Origin: Progne subis subis
Taxonomy: Eukaryota; Chordata; Aves; Passeriformes; Hirundinidae
Assembly (NCBI GenBank): GCA_022316685.1
Contig: JAKJHU010000023.1
Coordinates: 2,157,192-2,221,191, forward strand
Length of the DNA: 64,000 nt
Direction: 5' to 3'
The translations under genes and the position numbers were made by a program. A model generated the notes under the pieces. The model ran no database searches, was not told where the DNA came from, and saw only the letters and a list, made by a program, of their open reading frames with translations. Below are positions 48,690 through 59,254 of this stretch, in pieces. Numbering within the stretch: the first letter of the stretch is position 1; every line of letters begins with the position of its first letter.

Positions 48690-48737
<48 letters not shown>
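48690..48737 (+). repeat. T48 homopolymer
   Basis: This is the longest pure homopolymer in the window. It is preceded by T9 and cccc, and lies in intron 17. Confidence 0.92.
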
Positions 48738-48738
<1 letters not shown>

Positions 48739-49534
48739 TTATTTCTTTCCTCTCCATTCTCCCACCCCAAAATCTAAAACTACTTCGGGACTAACGCCTC
48801 AAAATGTCAGAATAACTCAGGCGAATTAAGTTCTGTTACTAGTCAAAGAAAAGCTCCTTTTCCCACAGGAGTCAGTTTAAAACTGAGAAAGATAAAATAC
48901 TTGAAACTGTATAATGAGATCCTGAAAAGTATGTATTAGGCATTCGGGCTAGAGATAAACGTAACACAGCTGAGGTTATAGTATTTAAAAAAAAACTGTA
49001 AATGGGAGAAAGGGATGCAAAATAACATTTATTTTCATGGTATTTATGTATTGTGGGAAAAACAGGTCAGTTGCATATCATAGAAAAATCTGAAAACTCC
49101 TCTGTTCATACTAAGTTTTTAAATAGCAGACAAGTAAGAGCTGGTTAATATTTAACTTAAACATATTTGTAACAGTAAATGCTTTAATAACGACCAAAGA
49201 TAACTTTCTTTGCAATTTGTTAAATATTGTTTTACACACTTCCTAAGATTTCCAAGGAAAGTCTACTTGTCAAAACATTATCACTGGTATAATGTTAATC
49301 TGAAGATTCGAAAGAGACTTGATGTCCTTTGAAGAGCAAGGTGTGTTAAAACAGGATAGTTGCTCCATCTAGTGGGTTTTTTTTCATTTAACAGCTCTTA
49401 AATGAACTTTTTGAAAAGAGAGAAGCCCACACTTTTTTGAAAATTTTTATATTTGGGATTCCAGTCCTGCATTATTTAGAAAAGTTTGTATTTTTGCAGA
49501 AAAAAAAAAATCAAAGAAAAACTTACAGTGACAC

Positions 49535-49576
49535 TTTTTTTTTTCTTTTTTTTTTTTTTTTTTTTTTCTTTTTTTA
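49535..49576 (+). repeat. T-rich tract
   Basis: About 42 bases of T are interrupted by two single C. It follows an A11 run at 49500-49510. Confidence 0.85.
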
Positions 49577-49750
49577 GCTATGGTTTCATATTTCCCATTT
49601 CTGTGCAGTGGATTATGTTAGTCAGGTCTAAATGGTGATTGTTTAGTACTTCTACAGCCACTCCATTGGGTTAACTCCTATTCTTTTACAGAAATGCAGC
49701 TTGTGCACTGATATTGTTATCTAATGAATAGGCAACAAATTAAAAAAAAA

Positions 49751-49768
49751 ATATATATATATATATAT
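49751..49768 (+). repeat. (AT)9 microsatellite
   Basis: A run of alternating A and T follows an A10 run. It is a candidate length-variable marker. Confidence 0.88.
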
Positions 49769-50965
49769 CTTCAGTTTTCCTGGTGGTTTTTGATTTCAAT
49801 ATGTCTGTAGCCAATACCAGGAAAGGAAAAAATCCAGAAAAAATTCTGGGGAAAGGAAAAGGGGACTGAGACACAACAGAATAGTTTAATGTTGTTTAGA
49901 GGGGGAATAATTAATAAACATTTTCCATTGGATTGTGAGAAGAATGAGTATGTTGAGGTTTGTATACATGGGCAATTCTTAGTGCTTACTAAGCATTTAT
50001 CCTTTATCCTTTTGGTGAGGTCATAAATGGATTAGTGACAAACAAACAGAATTTATATTCTTCACATTTAGCGCCTCGAATTATCTGCGCTATTATCGGA
50101 GTGGTGCCAGTCAGCTGGTACTTGCTGCAGGCTGTGATAATTGGGTTTAAAAGTGCTCCATACCTGATGGTTCTAGTGAAATTTCTGTTGGAGATGAACA
50201 CTTAGGATTGATTTGGTATTTCTTTTCATGCCTTAGTATGCAACACAGAAATGCACTGCTCATAATGTTGATTGGGCTAAACTTGATAGTATCACAAATG
50301 TAGAGGGAGGGCCGAAGCGTCATTCCAAATGGAAATAAAATTATTTGACAAATAAAACTAAAACAATAGGAAGTTAAAAATATTTTAATTAGAAGATAAG
50401 AACATCTCTATCAACTAATGGTTCATCAGCTACAAATGCAGAGGAGGAAGAAGGACAGGACAGCAGGGAACTGGATCAGAATAATTCTTCCAATGGGCAC
50501 CACGTGCTGTAAAGTTGTTCTTTGATATGTTCTAGGCAGTGAAGAGCCACAAGCTGAGAAAGACCTCTGGCAAACTGGGGATTTCAATCCAGACATGGAA
50601 ATGAAATAATTCAGTAAAGTGGTTCTTGGATCAAAGTTGTATCATTCCCTGCCAATTCAATATGTAGGCAAATGGTTTTATATCTGCCCAAGATTCGCGG
50701 TGGTGACAGGCCCGCTGTGATTTTTGTTTGGCGAAGCAAGGGGATGAATGAGCAAAGGAGAATGAGCAAAGGAAATTGTCAAGCATTTTCTGTTAAAAGA
50801 ATAAAGTACTGAAACCACTGTCTGCCCATGGTAGCAGTAGCATAGTGATGTAGTTTGAAGATGAAAATCATTCAGTTTAGAGATAAGATTATGTACTTCC
50901 TGCCTAGTGTTCCTACATGAAATTGTTCAACTTTGAATTTGTTTGTATATCTATTTACTCAAAGC

Positions 50966-50970
<5 letters not shown>

Positions 50971-50996
<26 letters not shown>
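50971..50996 (+). repeat. A26 homopolymer
   Basis: An uninterrupted A run in intron 17. Confidence 0.9.
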
Positions 50997-52129
50997 TCCT
51001 CGTATTTTTAATCTATGCTGGTCACATTTTCATGGAAAATTCTCCACAAATTGCAAATTGATTTTCTGGATCATCCTAAGCCATATGCCCGCTTCAGATT
51101 CCCATTCCAAAGTTTCTTACTAGATCACCATGTATTTGTTCAAAATTGATTCCTTGTTCTGGCTTTCCTTTTCTCTGTTAAATACATGATAAACATCACC
51201 TTTGAGACATTTCACAACTTAATTGCATCACTTTTTTCTCTTTCTCTGCATGGAATTTGCAACCCAAATACCCACCAGCATATTATACTCGTACCCTACT
51301 AGAAGGCCCCTATCTACTAAAAAAAACTTATGGAAATCACTTAGCAGCGAGAGTTAATTTGTTTTATATTTTACAATACAAACAAATCTCCATTTGAACT
51401 CAGCTGACATGTGCTGGCATGTAAAGAAAGGGCTGTGGGGCCAGCAAAAATAGTATTTCTCTTGTGGAACAGCAGAAGGAAAAACTAGGTGGAAAACAAA
51501 AGCATGACTTCTGCATGAAGAATAAATCCTCTGTCTCAAGTGGAACTTTTAGGTGGGGAACATGCCAATGTACTTGTTAAGTTATTTAGAGTAATTTCTC
51601 AAGTGATTTTTGGTTTAATATCTCCCATTGATCTATTTTTCCAAATTCTACCTAAGATGAATTTTGTTGGGACAGAAAGGTAGTCTTGCACTATTTTACG
51701 TCTAAAGTATTCTTGTTCCAAGGAGATTTAAAGACTCTATTTATACTTTGATATCAATCTAGAGCTAATATAATTCCTACCTGCAGCTGTGCTCAGAAAG
51801 GAAGTATCCAATCACTAAAGCAGAATGATTAAATGCCATTTCTAGCAGTTTCCTCCTTTTACACAAGATGAACATGACAGAAGGATGATTTTTTTTTTTT
51901 TTTTGTCTCATTAGGTAAAATCTTAAAGTCTTAAATCTTAAATTTATCTTAAAGATATTTATGTACTGCAAAAAACTACTTAGACTTAACTTCTATATAT
52001 ATTAATTCTTTTCTGACCCCCTCTCTATTGCCCTTTTTTGAACAGGAGGCTTTTTTTCTGAAATTATATTTATCTCCAGAAGAAACTGGAAGTGACAGAG
52101 CAGTTTACATATCAACTTTGTCATGTCAG

Positions 52130-52220
52130 AGAATCATATCATATCATAAAATGCTTTTAGTTTGAAGGGAACTTAAAGATCTATGTCTCATACTTGTCAC
52201 CATCTGATGACCCTCTGGGC
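52130..52220 (-). mobile_element. CR1 3' fragment, antisense, decayed
   Basis: The + strand begins 'gaatcatatcatatcataaa', a damaged form of the reversed terminal repeats. 'gtttgaagggaacttaaaga' (52160-52179) follows, the usual next block of an antisense CR1 3' end. Beyond about 52220 the similarity is lost. Confidence 0.75.
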
Positions 52221-54167
52221 CATGAGATGTGTTCCTAATTATTTTGTTTTACTGTCAAAACTATCCCAAATGCTCCCATTCCTCTTCCAGGTGTTGCAGT
52301 GGCAAGGGCTAAATATTTTTTTTTTTTTTTTTAAAGAATTGAACTCTGATAAATATTTTTCTGCCAATTTTCATCCTGTATCAGGGTAAGACCAGGCTGT
52401 TTTTCAGAGAGTTGTTCTCACTAATTCTACTTGCCTGCAGCTTCAGAATGGAACAAAAGCCAGAATCACTCATACAATTTTACCTCCAGTCAAGGAATTT
52501 TAGTACTCGAGGACTGGTAAACTTCACTGCTGTGAGATGTCTGCTGTTTTGTGATCATCAAATATGCACTTACTATTTCTAGAAGAGAGGATAACATTTT
52601 ATTTCAAGAATTGCAGTTGATTTAATGATCAGAAATAAAGCTGAAGTAGGAAGCTCTCAGCTGTGGAGTTTGTGTTAAGGGATTAGAATCTGTTACCAGC
52701 ACAGATATTCCTTGAAACATCTGTAAATTTGATTTTGTGTTTTGCCTCAGAATTTGGAATTCTTTATTAAATGGAAGTTTTCTGCACCTTCTATTACTTC
52801 AAAGTCACTTTTTTTCCCTCCTTCAATGAGGATTCAATTAGTATTATCAGGATTTTTTTTAAAATCATAATTATTCCTAAGAGTTTATAATTCAAATGTA
52901 GAATATTGGACTGAGATTAAGGCAGAGTGTGATTCTTTGTCTTTTGCTTTCATTATTTATGAATACAAAAAATCACAGTGGAGAAGGAAAAAAAGGGAAG
53001 CATAAATATTCACTCAAGCATGGAGCTCTTTCTTGTATTCATTTTTCATTTCTGTGTGTGTAGATTTATGTGGCGCAAAGTTTTGCCTTACATCCTTGTA
53101 TTTTAGAAGTATAAGTCTTTGTATAAATGAAGCGTATTTTAATAAAATAATTTATTTCTTCCAGGGGTATTATTGTTGTTCATGTTACTGGTTTTAGTAG
53201 ATTTTCAATTGCATGCAAATGATACAACCTATAGCCACAAAGCAAATTGAAAGACACAGGTTGTTAGTTTTTTTCCCCAAGTCTTTCTCCTCTATTGTGA
53301 TCACTGTATTGCTGCAGAAGGAAAGGCAGCTGCAAAAGGGATGTAAATATTAGAACATACAGTGCAATAAAGAAATACAATCAGAGAGATTGGCACAGCT
53401 GTGAAAAAAATACAGTCTGAAGCTTTTTGTTTTAAAAACTACAGTAGATACTGAATCACAGTTTGAAATTTCTAGACATTAGTAATTTAAATATCTGCAT
53501 TTTGGGACATTACCTGAAGAGTGGTTAACACAAATTAAGATCAGCTTTAAAGGAGTTGATGACAGAATCCAGAAGAGTAAAAACTAGTTATAAATCAAGT
53601 ACAGAAAGTGGAGATCATCATTTTGGTTTCTAAAGCTTTAACTGTGAAAAATTATACTTTACTTGTTGATTAGTGCTTGCATTCTACAACAAATTGGAGT
53701 TAATCAGAAAAAGTTTCTTTCATCATTTTTTTTGCTTGAATTTCCTTCATAGTATTATTATCACAAGCCGGGACAGTGGTCTCACAGGTCTGAATGCTGC
53801 ATTTGGTCAGTCAGATGAGCCTTACATCCTCAGCTAAGCCAAATGGACTTGTGGTATCTTTCTTCACTGACCTGACATTTGTTTCATATCTTCCAGAAAA
53901 CATTAGCTTGAAAAATTAGAATACTTACTGTGAAAATTATTGCATCTGTTTAGCTGTCAAATCAGGTCTTAAAAATGAAAAAGTATTTCTATGTTTCTAA
54001 ATTTTAAAGTGAATAGTTTTATGAACTCTCTGATGAGATTCAGGAGTTAAAAACTCTTTTGCTGATAAAAGATTGCTGTTTATTGTTTAAACAACTATGT
54101 TTGCTGCCGGTCCTGTTCTCAGAAACTGTGGAAGTTGAAAGTCTTGCTGTGCTTTTCTGTCTCTCAG

Positions 54168-54291
54168 GTTTGACTCGGACACCACAGAGCTGCACAGCTG
54201 GATGACCCGCTCCGAGGCAGTGCTGCAGAGCCCTGAGTTTGCCGTCTTTCGGAAAGAAGGGAACCTCTCAGACCTCAGAGAAAGAGTCAAT
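54168..54291 (+). CDS. DMD: Dystrophin exon 18 (spectrin repeat 4, helix A)
   Basis: The exon has 124 nt, identical to human exon 18 (residues 723-764). Its first base completes the arginine codon from exon 17. FDSDTTELHSWMTRSEAVL follows, and it ends in phase 0 at LRERVN. The acceptor is ctctcag and the donor gtagga after aat. The motif LHSWMTRSEAVLQSPEFAVF is the start of repeat 4 and is nearly identical to human from memory. The exon is richer in G, C and CpG (for example gactcggac and acccgctccgag) than the surrounding AT-rich intron. Confidence 0.98.
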
Positions 54292-57160
54292 GTAGGAAAA
54301 ACTACTCGTATACATGTCTGCTAGTCTATATTAGGTTGTCAAAGTGCTTTCAGAGTCTAAGTTAAATGATTTCAAATGTAGACTGACAAATATGCATTGA
54401 TTGTCCAAGATAAATTTAGAAGAGTTCATTGTTTCTGTGAATTTCAGATTTTGGCACTAAAAATACTACACAGGCTGTCTGAACACATAGAGTTTTGTTG
54501 TTGTTTTCATTCATACATATTCATATTTAATTAAGGTGTTCTAGATCCATGAAAGCTTTAGGTAAATTTATACCAAAGGCTATATATAATTTCTTAAATA
54601 TGCAACATCATTCCGTATTGACAGCTTTATTTGATGTTATACATGCATAAACTGAAGAATATGAGAAATGTCACTGGAGTGGATGAAAGAAAGAAAGAAA
54701 ATCTATATCTATTTCCTTTTACAGAGCTGTAAATATGTATGACAATCATCAGTTTCCACAGAGCTTTTATTGTTTTGGATTTTTTTACTCTACTGTAGTA
54801 CCATATCAGAACCAAAACCTGCCAGAGTGAAGAGTTCTGCACTGCTTAAGCAGCTGTGTTTGTGTGTGTCTGTTTCACAGACTGAATTACTGAACTTACC
54901 CCTTGAAATCTGAACTGTTAAAAATTTTCTTCCTTATTAATTTTTTGTAGATCAGTGAAACAATTCCCATCTTTTCCAAGTAAGAGAAAGGGGTGTTTTT
55001 TATAAATATCTTGGATAGTAGCATAGTATGTTATGGAACAACATTAAAATCCATGTTGATACATACTCCTAGAATACAAAGAGATGGAACAAACTTACTG
55101 TATTGAATTCAGATTTGCTGCTGGTTTTTCTCATTTTCTCCTTTTCCATCATAAATCAGCTACGATAAGATTGAGTAACATGAATATTTATGACTGTAAA
55201 TGTACATTTTTAAATTCCATGTTAAATTCCAAGTTTCTTGCAATAATTTTAGCTCTTTATATTGTCATTAGTGTTATTATTTAACATTAATTAACTATGA
55301 AAATTATGCATTCCAATGGAATATCTTGAATTAATTCATGCCACAACTTCATGTTATGTGAAATATACATAAATGTACATATATATGCAGACTGGATCAA
55401 ATACACAGAGTAGATTTGATGAGTTCACATGCTTCCATACTGAGCTAATAGTATCCATCTAATACATTAATAGATATGCAGTTAATTTTCCAAGTGCTCC
55501 AATCTAAATTTTAAAAGAAAGAAATAGGAAAAAAACCCCAAAATACTGATCACCCCTTCATACATTCGCATTTTGAGGAACATAATCTATTTCAAGAATG
55601 AAAATTAGCTCATCTTGACCTACAAATTACTCAGGTGACCTGCACTGTCAGGTTTCCTGTTGGTTCTGCCTCGTATTGTCTAAGACTTTGTAAAAGCATT
55701 AAAGGATCTGGGAGCCATGGCTCACCTTCCTCCTTCTTTCCTTTCCTGGCTTTTGAGGAGGTGGTGATTGCTGCAAGTGAAGGAGTGGAGGTGGGTGACC
55801 CACAAACCTCCTTTGGCCCCCAGTGGAATTCCTCTAGCTCTTGCTTTGCCTTTGCTGGAGCTGAGGGAGGACACTGGGGCTGGGAGGCCACTACCTACAG
55901 TATTTATCCAGGTCTCATCTCAAGTTGGTGAAAACACACATACTACTGGAGAAAGATGTGTGGAATTTGACCAGTGCATGAGCATTTAAAGTTTGAATTC
56001 AATATACTAAAGATAGCAGGAGATATTCCAGATGTTCATTTGATCTCCTTAGAAATTTAATAAATGAATTGTTAACAAACAAATTTCCAGCTTTTTTTTT
56101 TCAGTAAAATAGTGCAGAAATGGATCTGTTTTGTATCAAGAGAGGTCTGAGACAAACCAGTATTCTAAATAGATATAAGAAAAATGGATATGTCTCCTTC
56201 ATTAACATTGAAAATATTTTTAAGAATCAAGACCCATTTTAGTTTCACAGTGTCACTGCTTTTAAAATGAATATTTCATAGAGAAAATCAAGTGACATTT
56301 AGGAGTTTCTAGTTGCTGTAAGGGAGAAAGCATTCTATTACATGTATTAATTTGAAAGTGAGAACTCTGAAAGATGGCACTTGACAAGTGCTACATGGAT
56401 TGTGTGTTGAATGGTTTTCAGTTAGCTCAAGTATTTGAAGACACTTTTTAAAAAAGTAAAGAAAAATATCAATTTTTTTCTGAATGCCAGGTCTTAAAAC
56501 TTGTCCTGACCTGACTTTTCTTGTCTTGTCTTTTCTTGTCTCTCCCTCCATAAAATGAGAGACAAAGCAGAAGTAATGTTCAGTTCATTGATTTTAAACA
56601 GTTTCATTGCTGCTTGCTAACACTTTTATTTATTAGTTCTCTCAAAGTGAACCTCAAATCAATGAAAAAGAAGATATTGTGTGTCTTAACCTATTATGTA
56701 ATCTCTAGTAAAGTTGCAGAAGGCATATAAAAAGAGAATGAAACGCAGAAAGGAAAACATGTGAGAGATAATTGAAATAGATTTTATTGTACTGTTGTTC
56801 TTTAAGCCCAGCTGGCAGCTAAGCACCACACCTGCTCACTTCCCCCCACCTACCTCAGTGGAATGGGGAGAACCAAAAGTGAAACTTGACAGTTGAGATA
56901 AGAGTAGCTGAATGAAATAAAGTAAAATGTAATAGTGATAGCAAATAATAATTCAGATAGAAAGAAAACAACACAAGACAAGCAAGTGATGCACAATGCA
57001 ATTGCTCACCACCTGCTGACCAAGGCCAGACCCCCTCCCTGAACCCAAATAAGCCACCTTCCAGGTAACTTTCCAAGTTTATACATTGAGCACATGGTTC
57101 TATGGTGTGCAATATCCCCCTGGCCAGTTTGGGTCACCTGTCTGTCTGTGTTCCCTTCCA

Positions 57161-57334
57161 GTTTTTGTTTTTGTTTTGTTTTTTTGTGTGTGTGGGGGGC
57201 GGGGGGGGGGAGGGTTGTTTGGTTTTGTTTGTTGTTTTTTGTTTTGTTTTGTTTGTTTGTTTGTGTTTATTTTTGAGGGGGGTTTTTTTGTTTGTTCGTT
57301 TTTGTTGGGTTTTGGGGTTTTTGGTTTTTTTTTT
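57161..57334 (+). repeat. T/G tract with long G runs inside the LTR
   Basis: About 174 bases are nearly all T and G, inside the ERVL LTR. A G-rich core lies near 57194-57214, with runs of six and ten G. Further G runs of 3 to 6 occur near 57278, 57306 and 57313. It has strong G-quadruplex potential on the + strand. Confidence 0.9.
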
Positions 57335-57367
57335 CTGTGTTATCACTGGCAGAGCATGGGATACATT

Positions 57368-57390
57368 AAAAAAAAAAAAAAAAAAAAAAA
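57368..57390 (+). repeat. A23 homopolymer inside the LTR
   Basis: A pure A run lies 34 bases after the T/G tract, still inside the LTR. About 20 bases after it, recognisable LTR sequence resumes. Confidence 0.9.
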
Positions 57391-59194
57391 GTTCTTGACT
57401 TAGGATAGACACAACTTAGAAAATCCAAAACCTGAGTGTTATCAATATTATTCTCATAACGAATCTGAAACACAGCACTGTCCCAGTTACTAAGAAGAAA
57501 TTCTCTGTGTCCCATCCAAAACCAGGACATGCATGCACTGATCCACAGTCATACCCCAGTGTTGAACTCATACATGCATGCATGGGACCATCTACACGTG
57601 TGCAGAAGTCCCATCTTGCTCTTACTTTGTAATTTAGGGGTTTCTTCATCATTACTTTATCATTTAGGGGGTTTTGCCCATATGATAACATAAACTGGTT
57701 TATCGCAGAACGCCTGTGCTTGGCTGATGTCAAAACTGTCCTTTATTCCCTACTGTAGTCAGTGCTGAGTCCTAGAGTCTTTTTGTGATGACTATTTTTT
57801 CTGCTGTTCTTTTGGGGACAGATTACTAGTTTTAGGGATTTTTTTTTTTTTTCTTGTGGCAGCTTGCTCCTGCCTATCATTTTTCATGGCTGAGAAGTCA
57901 CTTCCATAAGATTTAGTGGAAGTGCATCTGCTGCATCATGGAGGGACAGAGATGTCGGAAATGAAATCCACAAGGAAATCTCTTTTGCCATCATTGGTGA
58001 TTCATAAAGTGTGAAAGCTTGCTCCCATCCCAACTCAGAGGACTCCTGGGGGAGACAGAGCCAAGAGAAGGCTGTATGAAATGCAGTGATTCTTTGCTAA
58101 GCCAGCTGCTGTTCAGATCCTGGCAGGAAATTAGCCCTTGGCAGATGTGTTTTGTAGCTTGAATATATCAGATATGTGCAAAATGTCCATTCCTATATCT
58201 GGGGAGAAGAAAAGTATTTACATCCCTTCCCTGTTGCAGAAGAAAGATACTTATCTTACCTGGGCAGGGAGACTGCAAAGCCATAATAGAAGTTTCGTGG
58301 TTGAACAGCCATACTCCAAAATAATGGAGACATCCAAACATTAATGTAGTAAATATTATACTGCATCCCATCATAAATATTCTGCAGTTAGCATGTGTTT
58401 TTTACTGAAATCAGACCTAAGAATGACTCAGGACTTCTGTTTTTCTTAAGCTATAAGAAATTTCAGTATTGCAAGTTCAAATATATGAAGGTTCAGGTGC
58501 AAAAAGCCTCCACAATTTCAGGTAGTAAATCCTACTTAGTAAGTTGGATTTGAGGCTACCCAACAAGAAACTGGAAATAAAAATCCTTGAAAGGAGTTTT
58601 GGTTTGCCAAGAAGCACCTAGAAATTCAGGATCAAAGATAAACACAAGAAACAGATGTAAGGGATAATGTCAGATATCCTAGACAATTAAATTTGTTCTC
58701 TTGGCATTCTCAGAAGCCCCATCCTCATTTGTTTGTTTTGTTTTAGTGACCTTTTCCAGGCATGCTTTGTTGGGCATGGATATTTGAGAGCTGAGTCACT
58801 GTCAGAGGCCAGTGATGATAATGTTGCCATCTCTGCCCTCAGGGGTGATGGGTCACCATCACAGGAGGTTAGGGAGTACAGCATCCTTTCACAGAGCTCT
58901 CAAAGAAGCATGTTGATTTGATATATGAACAACATCCAAATTTCTGCAGCCATTTGTATTTTCTAGATTACGGAGTCATTGACTGCCAACTAAAATCTCA
59001 AGGTCAAATAAAATGTTTAGATTTATAAAAATAGCTGCTTCGACTTTGGCTAGCTAAAGATGAATTTATAATGTTTTCCAATCAATTAAAACTGGGATAT
59101 AATGAATTTGCATTGTCTGTTGCAAAGTAGTCCAAAAGAGAATTAATCTCTGCTTGGACAAAAGCCTGTAAAGTTAACCTTTCCCTCTAATATT

Positions 59195-59254
59195 GTGGGG
59201 GTTTTGTTGTTATTGTTTTTTGTTTTGTTGTTTTGTTTTGGTTTGGTTTTTTTC
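59195..59254 (+). repeat. T/G tract
   Basis: About 60 bases of gtttt, gtt and ggttt units lie in intron 18. Confidence 0.85.

Larger units (their letters stand above)
44655..54167 (+). other. DMD: Intron 17 of DMD
   Basis: At 9,513 bases this is the longest complete intron in the window. It holds T48 (48690-48737), a T-rich tract near 49.5 kb, an (AT)n microsatellite (49751-49768), an A26 run (50971-50996) and a CR1 remnant at 52.1 kb. A hairpin-forming sequence lies at 46600-46672. Two blocks, at about 50060-50210 and 50690-50790, have higher complexity and more CpG than the rest. No other exon or gene was found. Confidence 0.93.
56793..57529 (-). mobile_element. Solo LTR of an avian ERVL-type element, antisense, interrupted
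   Basis: The + strand starts tgttgttctttaagcccagc and ends atccaaaaccaggaca. These are the reverse complements of the ends of a very common bird ERVL LTR, which in sense begins TGTCCTGGTTT and ends in AACCACAACA-like sequence. Internal blocks 'agtgatgcacaatgcaattg' (56985-57004) and 'aatatccccctggccagttt' (57110-57129) are typical. So is the 'gtgttatcaatattattctc' block near 57436. On the minus strand a TATA-like tataaa lies at + positions 57078-57083. No internal retroviral genes flank it. The middle is replaced by a T/G tract and an A23 run. Confidence 0.9.
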
